Made by a program: the position numbers and the translations under genes | Shown: positions 1 to 9,687 of the stretch, piece by piece | How the letters are laid out: every line of letters starts with the position of its first letter | How positions within the stretch are numbered: position 1 is the first letter of the stretch | Notes under the pieces: generated by a model | The model's database searches: none | The model's input: only the letters and a program-made list of their open reading frames with translations | Told to the model about the DNA's origin: nothing | Origin: Caproicibacter sp047777415 | GTDB taxonomy: Bacteria > Bacillota > Clostridia > Oscillospirales > Acutalibacteraceae | DNA: 64,000 nt | Direction of reading: 5' to 3' | Assembly (NCBI GenBank): GCA_047777415.1 | Contig: JBKEEO010000001.1 | Coordinates: forward strand, 496,001 to 560,000

Positions 1-686
1 GAGCCGGACCATGAAGCGGCACGCGCAGTGCTGGAACATCTGAAAATTCCGCGCATTGATGCGCCAATCGTGCTGGAAGGCGGCTCAATTCATACAGACG
101 GGCAGGGCACACTTCTAACCACGGAGCAGTGCCTTCTTAACCCGAACCGAAACCCGAATCTAAGCCGCGAGGATATTGAAAAAACGTTGCGGGATTTTCT
201 GGGCGTTGAGAAATTCATCTGGTTAAGACGCGGGCTTGCGGGCGATGAAACAGACGGACATGTGGACAACCTCGCCTGTTTTGCAAAGCCCGGTACAGTG
301 ATATTACAGGTATGCGACGACCCTAATGATGAAAATTACGCTATCACAGAAGAAAACCGAAATATTTTGCGCGCTGCGCGTGACGCACAGGGACGAGCAC
401 TGGAACTAATTGAAATTCCACAGCCGCCTGCACGCTATTATAACGGAACACGGCTGACGTTAAGCTACCTAAATTTTTACCTTGTCAACGGCGGATTGAT
501 CCTGCCGATTTTCGGCGAAGACGCCGCAAAAACGGACGAAACAGCAATTCAGATTTTACAAGAAGCATTTCCAGACCGTAAAATCAGAACAGTGGACGGA
601 ATTCCCCTTGTGCGTGAAGGCGGAAATGTCCACTGCATCACCCAGCAGATACCGGCCGAATGTCAGAACACGAAGGAGGCAGACAC

Positions 687-690
<4 letters not shown>
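1..690 (+). CDS. aguA: agmatine deiminase, 3' part (5' end outside window)
   Basis: The reading frame is open from the first base, so this is the last 229 residues of a family usually about 360 long. Agmatine deiminase hydrolyses agmatine to N-carbamoylputrescine and ammonia in the cytoplasm. The guanidine-modifying fold is shown by the catalytic histidine motif ETDGHVDN and the C-terminal catalytic cysteine motif GGNVHCITQQIP. The stop codon overlaps the start of the next gene (ATGA), and that gene encodes the next enzyme, which supports the call. A methionine-coded GTG at position 28 is only an internal codon. Confidence 0.95.
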
Positions 691-1565
<875 letters not shown>

Positions 1566-1613
1566 ACAAACGAGTTCGCATTGATATCATAAAACAAAAA
1601 TGATACAAAAGCC

Positions 1614-1651
1614 AAAAAACCGTACGGCGAAATCGCTGTACGGTTTTTTAT
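1614..1651 (+). terminator. Rho-independent terminator after aguB
   Basis: Stem CCGTACGGCG / CTGTACGG with flanking A and T runs, 48 bases after the aguB stop. It ends the aguA-aguB transcript. Confidence 0.85.
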
Positions 1652-1710
1652 ATGTCTGTTTCTCTGCCGTAAAACTGACTTGAAAGAGAAAGAGGGTCAA
1701 ACAGTGCGGA

Positions 1711-2214
1711 TTACGCCTTTTTCAACACCTTTTCAATTTCACCTATGAATACATGATGATAGTCTTTGTTCGGATAATTCGCGGCATCCAGTGACGAATC
1801 GATAAAACATGCAGGTTCCATCGTCTGCTTATAGAGTTTGCGGCAAATGAGAACAAGTTTTGCCTCACTGAAATACGGCGCATTTTCCGTAAAAACGGGA
1901 GTAAGTCCCGTCGCTTGAATTTTATCGCCATCGCGACCGGAGTGACTGCCGCAGTAACTGAGCGCCTGACGGTGGACCTCATCGAATACGCAAAGCGAAT
2001 AATGGGATTCCTTATCAAGGAATTCCAGCGTATAGCGGGAGGGGCGGATATAAATTGTGGAAACCGGTTTGTTCCACAGAATACCAAGCCCTCCCCAACT
2101 GGCGGTCATAGTGTTGCATTTTTCTGCATTGCCCGCGGTAATCAGCATCCATTCCTTGCCGATCATGGTAAAAGGATTAAATTGAAGATCTGAAATCGGA
2201 ACTTCTTGAAACAT
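1711..2214 (-). CDS. flavin reductase-like FMN-binding split-barrel protein
   Basis: Protein of 167 residues resembling the flavin reductase-like domain family, which binds FMN in a split barrel. The N-terminal half has the family pattern MLITAG...NTMTASWGGLGILWNKP followed by a phosphate-contacting IRPSRYT segment. The start at 2214 is chosen over a frame open to 2358 because AAAGGAGG stands 7 bases before this ATG, while the upstream extension is lysine/arginine-rich and unlike the family. Its substrate cannot be told. It is convergent with aguB and divergent from argG. Confidence 0.8.
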   Translation of the reverse strand: MFQEVPISDLQFNPFTMIGKEWMLITAGNAEKCNTMTASWGGLGILWNKPVSTIYIRPSRYTLEFLDKESHYSLCVFDEVHRQALSYCGSHSGRDGDKIQATGLTPVFTENAPYFSEAKLVLICRKLYKQTMEPACFIDSSLDAANYPNKDYHHVFIGEIEKVLKKA

Positions 2215-2356
2215 GTTGATTCCTCCTTTGCAAATTTCAGGCTCTTTCAGGGAAATAATAGCTAGAGCACGGCGGTTTAGACTCCGCTTTCTTATTCTAA
2301 TCTTTTTTCTTTGCAGGCGCAACCGGAGATAACAGTGACAATACTGTAAAAACTGC

Positions 2357-2410
2357 AATGAATAAAGATTGTATTTTTATGCAAAACGCGGAAATGAATA
2401 AATATACAAA
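2357..2410 (+). promoter_or_regulatory. two ARG-box-like operators upstream of argG
   Basis: Two 18-bp sites, 2357-2374 and 2393-2410, each begin AATGAATAAA and each match about 14 of 18 positions of the Bacillus AhrC/ArgR ARG box (CATGAATAAAAATKCAAK, quoted from memory). They are 36 bp apart and end just before the -35 box of the argG promoter. This fits arginine-responsive repression of the operon. Binding is inferred. Confidence 0.6.
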
Positions 2411-2416
2411 AAACAC

Positions 2417-2444
2417 TTGAATTTCTGTATAATCAGTGTATAAT
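2417..2444 (+). promoter_or_regulatory. sigma-A promoter of argG
   Basis: TTGAAT at 2417-2422, a 16-bp spacer and TATAAT at 2439-2444, with argG starting 55 bases later behind AAGGTGG. It lies directly after the ARG-box-like sites. Confidence 0.75.
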
Positions 2445-2499
2445 GAAACACAGGATAAAATGTTAAACAGATCGAATTTTAAAAAGGTGGCTGTGTGCA

Positions 2500-3720
2500 A
2501 TGTCAGATAAAATTAAAAAAGTAGTGCTTGCGTATTCCGGCGGACTGGATACTTCTATTATTATTCCATGGCTGAAAGAAAATTACGATAACTGCGAAGT
2601 TATCGCCGTAGCGGCAGATGTCGGTCAAGGCGCGGAACTGTCCGGTCTGGAGGAAAAAGCCAAAAAGACGGGTGCTTCCAAACTGTATATTGCAGACCTG
2701 AAAAAGCAGCTGGTGGAAGACTACATCTGGCCGACTTTAAAGGCAGACGCTGTGTATGAGGGAAAATATTTGCTCGGCACCTCTTTCGCAAGGCCGTTAA
2801 TTGCGAAACGTTTGGTGGAAATCGCCCAGGCGGAAGGCGCGGACGCAATCGCGCACGGGTGCACCGGTAAGGGCAATGACCAAGTTCGGTTTGAACTGAG
2901 CATCAAGGCTTTCGCACCGAACATGAAAATTATTGCACCGTGGAGAATCTGGGATATCAAGTCCCGCGACGAGGAAATCGACTATGCCGAAGCGCATAAT
3001 GTTCCGCTGAATATCACAAGGGAAACCAACTATTCCAAAGACAAAAACCTTTGGCATCTTTCCCATGAGGGGCTGGATTTGGAAGATCCTGCGAATGAAC
3101 CGCAGTATGACAAAATTTTGGAGCTGGGTGTTTCACCGGAAAAAGCTCCGGATCAGCCGACTTATGTGACAATTTCCTTTGAAAAGGGCATTCCCGTAAA
3201 ACTGGACGGCGAAACGCTGTGCGGGGTCGATTTGATTGCAAAGCTGAACAAAATCGGCGGTGAAAACGGAATCGGTGTTATTGACCTGCTTGAAAACCGT
3301 CTGGTGGGCATGAAATCCAGGGGCGTGTACGAGACTCCGGGCGGCACCATTTTGTATCATGCGCACCGCAAACTGGAAGAACTTTGCCTGGATAAGGATA
3401 CATTTCATTTTAAACAGCTGATTGCGCAGAAATTCTCCGAGCTGGTGTACGACGGCAAATGGTTTACTCCTCTGCGTGAGGCACTTTCCGCTTTTGTGGA
3501 TTCCACCCAGCAGAATGTAACCGGTGATGTAAAGCTGAAGCTTTATAAGGGCAATATCATTGACGCAGGTGCAACTTCACCGTATTCACTTTACGACGAA
3601 GAAATTGCTACCTTCAGCGAGGACCATGTCTACAATCAAGCAGACGCAGAAGGATTTATCAACCTGTTCGGTCTGCCGATTACAGTACAGGCTATGAAAA
3701 AACAGAAAAACGAAAAATAA
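2500..3720 (+). CDS. argG: argininosuccinate synthase
   Basis: Full-length, 406 residues. It joins citrulline and aspartate with ATP to give argininosuccinate, the seventh step of arginine synthesis. The N-terminal PP-loop AYSGGLDTSI binds ATP, and the family segments HGCTGKGNDQVRFE and SPEKAPDQPT are present. ATG start behind AAGGTGG. First gene of the arg cluster and the one carrying the ARG-box-like promoter. Confidence 0.97.
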   Translation: MSDKIKKVVLAYSGGLDTSIIIPWLKENYDNCEVIAVAADVGQGAELSGLEEKAKKTGASKLYIADLKKQLVEDYIWPTLKADAVYEGKYLLGTSFARPLIAKRLVEIAQAEGADAIAHGCTGKGNDQVRFELSIKAFAPNMKIIAPWRIWDIKSRDEEIDYAEAHNVPLNITRETNYSKDKNLWHLSHEGLDLEDPANEPQYDKILELGVSPEKAPDQPTYVTISFEKGIPVKLDGETLCGVDLIAKLNKIGGENGIGVIDLLENRLVGMKSRGVYETPGGTILYHAHRKLEELCLDKDTFHFKQLIAQKFSELVYDGKWFTPLREALSAFVDSTQQNVTGDVKLKLYKGNIIDAGATSPYSLYDEEIATFSEDHVYNQADAEGFINLFGLPITVQAMKKQKNEK

Positions 3721-3760
3721 GAAAACACCTATCCTATAATGATTTGTAATGATTTGAAAA

Positions 3761-3815
3761 GGGGAACGTCCCGAGAACAAGTCAAGCGGTTTTCGGGACC
3801 GCCCCCCTTCCTTTT
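3761..3815 (+). terminator. terminator-like hairpin between argG and argH
   Basis: GTCCCGAGAA at 3768-3777 pairs with TTTTCGGGAC at 3790-3799, extended by an outer GGGG/CCCC, and is followed by CCTTCCTTTTATTTTC. The T tract is interrupted, so it may terminate only part of the transcripts or act as an attenuator inside the operon. Confidence 0.55.
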
Positions 3816-3845
3816 ATTTTCATTCTGCATAAGGGGGAAACCTTT

Positions 3846-5228
3846 TTGAAACTTTGGGCGGGCAGGTTCCACAAGGAACTCGACAGCAAAGTAAACGATT
3901 TTAATTCCTCAATTTCCTTCGACAGCCGTATGGCAGAGGAAGATATCAAGGGCAGTATGGCTCATGCAGCCATGCTGGGAGAGTGCGGCATCATAGCAAA
4001 AGAAGAGGCGGATAAAATCCGCAAGGGTCTGGAAGAAATTCTGACGGATTTAAAGAGCGGAGCGCTTTCCATTGACCCGGAGGCGGAGGATATTCACACC
4101 TTTGTGGAAGGAGAACTCACGTCCCGTCTGGGAGACACCGGAAAACGCCTGCACACCGCGCGCAGCCGAAATGATCAGGTTGCTGTGGACTTGCGGCTTT
4201 ATCTGAAAGAGCAGTGCGCAGGGCTCCAAAAACAACTGCTTGAATTAATTGAAATCCTGTGCAAAAAAGCGCTGGAACACAAAAGTGATGTCATGCCGGG
4301 GTATACCCATATGCAGCGTGCGCAGCCCGTCACATTCGGGCATCATCTGCTGGCCTACGCGGAGATGTTCCTGCGTGATGTCTCCCGTTTGGAAGACGCG
4401 GTAAAGCGCATGGACTATTCCCCTCTCGGTTCCTGCGCTCTGGCGGGAACCACCTATCCGATTGACAGGGAACGCACCGCCTCTCTGCTCGGTTTTTCCG
4501 GGCCTACACAAAATAGTTTGGACGGCGTTTCCGACCGCGATTTTTGTTTGGAACTTTCCGCCTGTATTGCCATTGCAATGGTACATCTTTCCCGTTTCTC
4601 GGAGGAAATTATTCTTTGGTGCTCCTGGGAATTTAAATTTATTGAACTGGACGATGCTTTTTCCACCGGGTCAAGCATCATGCCGCAGAAAAAAAATCCG
4701 GATATCGCGGAATTGGTTCGCGGCAAAAGTGGCCGTGCCATCGGCGACATGACAACGCTATTCACCATGATGAAAGGACTGCCGCTGGCGTATAACAAAG
4801 ATTTGCAGGAGGACAAAGAAGCAATTTTCGACGCGGTTGACACTCTGCGCATGTGCTTGACAGCCTTTATTCCAATGATTGACACCATGAAGGTCTTGCC
4901 AGAAAATATGCGGGCTGCCGCCGCAAAAGGCTTCATTAACGCGACGGACTGTGCGGATTATCTGGTAAACAAAGGTATGCCGTTCCGCACAGCGTATAAA
5001 ATCACAGGGGAACTGGTTGCTCGCTGCATTGAAAAGGGACTGACGCTTGAAACCTTGGAACTGGCAGAATACCGCAAACTCAGTGACCTGTTTGATGAAT
5101 CGGTTTACGATGCAATTTCGTTGGATCGGTGCGTAAACGGGCGCAATGTATTGGGCGGCCCGGCCCCGCAAAACGTGGAAAAACAGGCAAATCGTATTTT
5201 GAAACTGCTGGAGGGAAAACAAAAATGA
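3846..5228 (+). CDS. argH: argininosuccinate lyase
   Basis: 460 residues; splits argininosuccinate into arginine and fumarate. The fumarase/aspartase superfamily signature GSSIMPQKKNP is present around residue 280, with HTARSRNDQV near residue 100 and TRSRNDQ-type substrate contacts. The start is TTG at 3846, with AAGGGGG 9 bases upstream; the protein begins MKLWAGRF as is usual for the family. Its stop overlaps the argC start (ATGA). Confidence 0.97.
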   Translation: MKLWAGRFHKELDSKVNDFNSSISFDSRMAEEDIKGSMAHAAMLGECGIIAKEEADKIRKGLEEILTDLKSGALSIDPEAEDIHTFVEGELTSRLGDTGKRLHTARSRNDQVAVDLRLYLKEQCAGLQKQLLELIEILCKKALEHKSDVMPGYTHMQRAQPVTFGHHLLAYAEMFLRDVSRLEDAVKRMDYSPLGSCALAGTTYPIDRERTASLLGFSGPTQNSLDGVSDRDFCLELSACIAIAMVHLSRFSEEIILWCSWEFKFIELDDAFSTGSSIMPQKKNPDIAELVRGKSGRAIGDMTTLFTMMKGLPLAYNKDLQEDKEAIFDAVDTLRMCLTAFIPMIDTMKVLPENMRAAAAKGFINATDCADYLVNKGMPFRTAYKITGELVARCIEKGLTLETLELAEYRKLSDLFDESVYDAISLDRCVNGRNVLGGPAPQNVEKQANRILKLLEGKQK

Positions 5229-6259
5229 TTCAGGCCGGGATTGTCGGCGCAACCGGATATGCAGGAGCCGAATTGGCACGCCTGCTCTCACAGCATCCGG
5301 ATGTCCAACTTGCAGCAGCCAGCTCCGTCAGCTTTCCGGGAGAACCTCTCAGTGCGATATACAATTCGTATTATCAACTTTGTGATATACAATGCGGAAC
5401 ACAAGAAGAAGTGATAGAACGCAGTGATGTCATATTTGCAGCACTGCCGCACGGACTTTCTCAAGAGCTTGCGGCCGCATGTGTGGAACAGGGAAAGGTA
5501 TTTATTGACCTCGGTGCGGATTTTCGCCTAAAAAGCGAAGAGGATTATAAAAAATGGTATCAAGGCACTTTTTTATACCCCGAACTGCATAAGCAGGCAG
5601 TTTACGGACTGCCTGAGCTCTTCCGTTCAGAAATTCGGGGCAAAAAAATTGTTGCTAACCCCGGGTGCTATACAACGGCGGTGCCGCTTGCTTTGGCACC
5701 TGCATTGCGCGGTGGCTTCATTGAGCCGAATGGTATCATTGCAGACTGTAAAAGCGGCGTGACCGGCGCCGGGCGGAAACTGACACAGAATACACACTTT
5801 GCGGAATTGAACGAGGGCTTTTCTGCTTACAAAGTAGCAAACCATCGGCACAATCCGGAAATGGAACAGTCCCTGCGTCTTGTTTCCGGTCAAGATGTAA
5901 CCGTTACGTTTGTACCGCATCTGCTGCCGGTCAACCGCGGGATTCTGGCAACTTGCTACGCACGGTTAAAAGACGGCACAGACCCGAAACAGGTGCGTGA
6001 AGCATATGAAAAGCAGTATGCAGATGAGTTTTTTATCCGCTTGCTGCCTAAGGGGCGTGTGGCAGACATTAAAAATGTAAGACTGTCGAATTTCTGTGAC
6101 ATCTCGCTCCATTTTGACCCGCATGATTCGATGCTGATTGCCATTTCCGCCATTGACAACATGGTAAAAGGCGCTGCGGGACAGGCAGTTCAAAACATGA
6201 ATATTCTGTTCGGCCTTGATGAGAAAACGGGACTAACGGCAATTCCTCCTGCTTTTTAA
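5225..6259 (+). CDS. argC: N-acetyl-gamma-glutamyl-phosphate reductase
   Basis: 344 residues; reduces N-acetylglutamyl phosphate to the semialdehyde with NADPH. It has the N-terminal dinucleotide-binding GIVGATGYAGAEL and the catalytic cysteine motif ANPGCYTTA. The ATG at 5225 overlaps the argH stop and has GGAGGG upstream; an in-frame ATG at 5129 lies inside argH and is rejected. Confidence 0.97.
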   Translation: MIQAGIVGATGYAGAELARLLSQHPDVQLAAASSVSFPGEPLSAIYNSYYQLCDIQCGTQEEVIERSDVIFAALPHGLSQELAAACVEQGKVFIDLGADFRLKSEEDYKKWYQGTFLYPELHKQAVYGLPELFRSEIRGKKIVANPGCYTTAVPLALAPALRGGFIEPNGIIADCKSGVTGAGRKLTQNTHFAELNEGFSAYKVANHRHNPEMEQSLRLVSGQDVTVTFVPHLLPVNRGILATCYARLKDGTDPKQVREAYEKQYADEFFIRLLPKGRVADIKNVRLSNFCDISLHFDPHDSMLIAISAIDNMVKGAAGQAVQNMNILFGLDEKTGLTAIPPAF

Positions 6260-6370
6260 ACAGTTGACAGGAATGGTTTCAAGAAATTTAAAAGACAGCA
6301 TGAATCAACTTCTCGCGGCGGCGGGTAAAGACATCTTCGCACAGACAGAAAAGACTCGGGAGGCATTACA

Positions 6371-7594
6371 ATGGCAATTCAATTTGTGGAAGGCGGCGTG
6401 ACCGCCGCGCAAGGCTTTACAGCGTGGGGAATGCACTGCGGTATCCGAAAAAACACATCAAAGCCGGACCTTGCGATGATTTTTTCTTCGGTTCCCTGCA
6501 CAGCTGCAGCGGTATATACGCAAAATCTGGTAAAAGGAGCGCCGATACTGGTCACAAAAGAACACCTAAAGGACGGCAAAGCCCGCGCGGTGATTGTCAA
6601 CAGCGGCAACGCCAACACCTGCAACGCGGACGGAGTGGAAAAAGCGAAAAGAATGTGCTGCTGTGCCGCGCAGGTTCTCGGCATAGAGGAAAATGATGTG
6701 ATTGTCGCTTCCACAGGGGTAATCGGTGTACCCCTTCCCATCGAGCCAATCGAAAACGCGGTTCCAAAGCTTGCGCCTTTGCTTTCTCGGGATGGTTCGC
6801 TGGAAGCGGCAAAAGCAATTATGACGACCGATACTGTAGTAAAAAACCTTGCTGTTCAATGTACTCTTGGCGGAAAAACCGTTACCATCGGAGGAATTGC
6901 AAAGGGTTCCGGAATGATTCATCCCAACATGGGTACCATGCTCTGCTTTTTGACAACGGATGCCGCTGTTTCCGCTCCGGTGTTGGACTCTGCACTTCGT
7001 GCGGCGGTGGAAAAAAGTTTTAACATGGTCAGCGTAGATGGGGATACCTCCACAAATGACACCTGCACCGTTATGGCCTCCGGCCTTGCAGGAAATCCGG
7101 AACTAACGCAAACATCGGGCAAGGATTACGAAGTATTCGCAGAGGCACTTCTCGAACTTTGCACCGCGCTTGCAAAAATGATTGCGAAAGACGGCGAAGG
7201 CGCATCACGACTGCTTATCTGCACTGTAACCGGTGCAAAGGATGAAGAAAACGCCAAAAAGGCTGCAAAGGGAGTCATTACTTCCAATTTGTTCAAATCG
7301 GCGATGTTTGGCGCCGATGCAAACTGGGGCCGGGTTCTCTGCGCCGTTGGATACAGCGGAGCCGAAACAGATATAAACAAAATCAATGTGTCTTTTTCCT
7401 CCAGCGCGGGCAACATCACGGTTTGCAAAAATGGTTCCGGAATTGAATTTAGCGAAGAGCTGGCAAAAAAGGTCTTATCCGAAGACGAAATAACCGTTCT
7501 GGTGGAGCTTGGCGATGGCAGTGCACAGGCGACGGCTTACGGCTGTGACTTAACTTACGACTATGTAAAAATCAACGGGGACTATCGTACCTAA
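6371..7594 (+). CDS. argJ: bifunctional glutamate N-acetyltransferase / ornithine acetyltransferase
   Basis: 407 residues. ArgJ moves the acetyl group from N-acetylornithine to glutamate, so the pathway recycles acetyl without ArgE. The self-cleavage region reads KGSGMIHPNMGTML; cleavage in the family occurs before the Thr of TML, which becomes the nucleophile, and here the residue before it is Gly rather than the common Ala. GGGAGG precedes the ATG. A 111-base gap separates it from argC. Whether it also uses acetyl-CoA cannot be seen. Confidence 0.96.
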   Translation: MAIQFVEGGVTAAQGFTAWGMHCGIRKNTSKPDLAMIFSSVPCTAAAVYTQNLVKGAPILVTKEHLKDGKARAVIVNSGNANTCNADGVEKAKRMCCCAAQVLGIEENDVIVASTGVIGVPLPIEPIENAVPKLAPLLSRDGSLEAAKAIMTTDTVVKNLAVQCTLGGKTVTIGGIAKGSGMIHPNMGTMLCFLTTDAAVSAPVLDSALRAAVEKSFNMVSVDGDTSTNDTCTVMASGLAGNPELTQTSGKDYEVFAEALLELCTALAKMIAKDGEGASRLLICTVTGAKDEENAKKAAKGVITSNLFKSAMFGADANWGRVLCAVGYSGAETDINKINVSFSSSAGNITVCKNGSGIEFSEELAKKVLSEDEITVLVELGDGSAQATAYGCDLTYDYVKINGDYRT

Positions 7595-7607
7595 CGGAGG
7601 GATGGCC

Positions 7608-8465
7608 ATGCAGATTTCCAATACGGACAGGGCGCAGGTTCTGGTGCAGGCCCTGCCGTATATTCAGACGCACGCGGGAAGAACGATTGTGGTAAAATAC
7701 GGCGGCAGTGCAATGGTGGATGAAACGCTCAAGGACGCCGTCATGAGCGATATCGTCCTCATGCAGCTGGTTGGTATCCGTGTTGTAGTAGTACACGGCG
7801 GCGGGAAAGAAATTAATGAGATGCTGAAAAAAATCGGCAAGGAGAGCCGCTTTGTGGGCGGACTGCGCTACACTGACCGCGAAACAATCGATATTGTTCA
7901 AATGGTGTTGGCAGGCAAAGTCAACAAGGACCTTGTTCAGCTTTTAGAACAGCATGGCGGACGCTCCGTGGGGCTTTGCGGGCTGGATGACGGCATGCTG
8001 ATTGCCGAGCGGCACCGCGGAGAGGAAGATTTGGGTTACGTCGGCGATATTTCCCACGTAAATCCCGCCGTAATTCAAAATGCGACGGAAAGCGGATATA
8101 TACCGGTGATTTCCACCATTGCGGGCGGCGAAAATGGCGAAGTATATAACATTAACGCGGATATTGCGGCATCCCGAATTGCGGCGGAGCTTGGTGCAGA
8201 AAAGCTAATTTTGATGACCGATGTACGCGGACTGTTACGGGATAAAAATGACGAAAGTACGCTCATCCCTGTTTTGAACGTCAGCGACGTGCCGAAACTG
8301 CGGAATCAAGGCATCATCAGCGGCGGCATGATTCCAAAAATTGAATGCTGCGTGGACGCGGTTCGGCGCGGCGTGGAACGGGCACATATTATCGACGGTC
8401 GGATTCCTCATTCCATTTTGGTGGAACTGTTTTCAGATGAAGGAATCGGGACCATGCTGTGTTAG
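7608..8465 (+). CDS. argB: acetylglutamate kinase
   Basis: 285 residues; phosphorylates N-acetylglutamate, usually the arginine-inhibited step. It has the amino-acid kinase motifs VVKYGGSAM, VVVHGGGKEIN and, near the C-terminus, GGMIPKIECC. The second ATG at 7608 is chosen because GGAGG at 7596-7600 is 7 bases away, but only 1 base from the ATG at 7602. It follows argJ by 13 bases. Confidence 0.96.
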   Translation: MQISNTDRAQVLVQALPYIQTHAGRTIVVKYGGSAMVDETLKDAVMSDIVLMQLVGIRVVVVHGGGKEINEMLKKIGKESRFVGGLRYTDRETIDIVQMVLAGKVNKDLVQLLEQHGGRSVGLCGLDDGMLIAERHRGEEDLGYVGDISHVNPAVIQNATESGYIPVISTIAGGENGEVYNINADIAASRIAAELGAEKLILMTDVRGLLRDKNDESTLIPVLNVSDVPKLRNQGIISGGMIPKIECCVDAVRRGVERAHIIDGRIPHSILVELFSDEGIGTMLC

Positions 8466-8482
8466 AATGGAGGGAAAATCCA

Positions 8483-9664
8483 ATGACTTTTGAAGAGATT
8501 AAAAAGCAGGAACACAGGTACATGATGCCTGTTTTTTCCCGTTTTCCCGTGGCGCTTGTTTCCGGAAAAGGTGCAACGGCAGTCGATGTGAACGGAAAAG
8601 AATACATCGACTTTACCAGCGGAATCGGTGTCAATTCGCTGGGATTCTGTGACCCGGAGTGGTCCGCTGCCGTGACAAAGCAGGCAACAAGTATTCAGCA
8701 TATTTCAAATCTATATTACAGCCCCGTGCAGACGGCGGCAGCGCAAAAGCTGTGCGAACTCAGTGGTATGTCAAAAGTATTTTTTTGCAATTCCGGTGCT
8801 GAAGCGAATGAATGTGCAATTAAACTGGCAAGAAAATACGGTAATGATCATTTGGGCACCGGATGCACGGAGATTATTACACTGAAAAACTCCTTCCACG
8901 GGCGGACTGTGACCACATTGGCCGCAACAGGTCAGGACGAATTTCATGAGTATTTCACACCGCTGACGCCCGGATTTACCTATGCTCAACCGAATATGGA
9001 AAGTATCCAAAATGCAGTCACAGAAAAAACTTGCGCCGTTATGCTCGAACTGATTCAGGGTGAAGGCGGCGTAGTGCCGATGGAGCAGGAATTTGTTCAT
9101 CAGCTGCGCGAATTCTGCACAAAACGAAATCTTCTCATGATAATCGATGAAGTGCAGACCGGCATGGGGCGCACAGGGACATTTTACAGCTATCAAAATT
9201 ACGGCATCCAACCGGATGTCGTTACAAGTGCAAAGGGAATTGCATCCGGCCTGCCTCTTGGCGCATGCTTGTGCGCACAATCGCTGGCCGATGTTTTGGG
9301 GCCGGGCACGCATGGCTCCACGTTTGGGGGAAATCCAATTGCCTGCGCGGGGGCCTTGGTTGTCATGAAACGGTTGTCCAGTCCGGAATTCTTAAAAGAT
9401 GTGCGCGAAAAAGGCCTTTATTTGGAAGAAAAACTACATGAAATGAACGGGATTGCCTCCGTGCGCGGCATGGGAATGATGCTGGGTGCGAAGCCGGCGA
9501 ACGCGTCCGCTGCCGAAATCGCCGGCAAATGTCTGGAACAGGGACTTTTGATTTTAACCGCCAAGGACGTACTCCGTCTGTTGCCGCCCCTAGTGATTAC
9601 CAAAGAGGAAGCGGATAAAGGTCTTACAATCTTGCAAAATGTTCTGAACACCTATCAATCGTAA
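8483..9664 (+). CDS. argD: acetylornithine aminotransferase
   Basis: 393 residues; PLP-dependent class III aminotransferase that makes N-acetylornithine from the semialdehyde and glutamate. The pyridoxal lysine is in TSAKGIASGLPLGA, with IIDEVQTGMGRTG upstream and the glycine-rich FCNSGAEANE near residue 100. Start at 8483 is supported by TGGAGGG 8 bases upstream; a GTG at 8459 would overlap argB. Confidence 0.95.
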   Translation: MTFEEIKKQEHRYMMPVFSRFPVALVSGKGATAVDVNGKEYIDFTSGIGVNSLGFCDPEWSAAVTKQATSIQHISNLYYSPVQTAAAQKLCELSGMSKVFFCNSGAEANECAIKLARKYGNDHLGTGCTEIITLKNSFHGRTVTTLAATGQDEFHEYFTPLTPGFTYAQPNMESIQNAVTEKTCAVMLELIQGEGGVVPMEQEFVHQLREFCTKRNLLMIIDEVQTGMGRTGTFYSYQNYGIQPDVVTSAKGIASGLPLGACLCAQSLADVLGPGTHGSTFGGNPIACAGALVVMKRLSSPEFLKDVREKGLYLEEKLHEMNGIASVRGMGMMLGAKPANASAAEIAGKCLEQGLLILTAKDVLRLLPPLVITKEEADKGLTILQNVLNTYQS

Positions 9665-9687
9665 TGAATGGCAGGAGGGAAACCGCT

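Noticed and set aside
6273..6401. 42-residue + frame between argC and argJ (starts MVSRNLKDSMNQLL)
   Set aside because: Weak ribosome site, overlaps the argJ start in another frame and no recognised family; may be chance.
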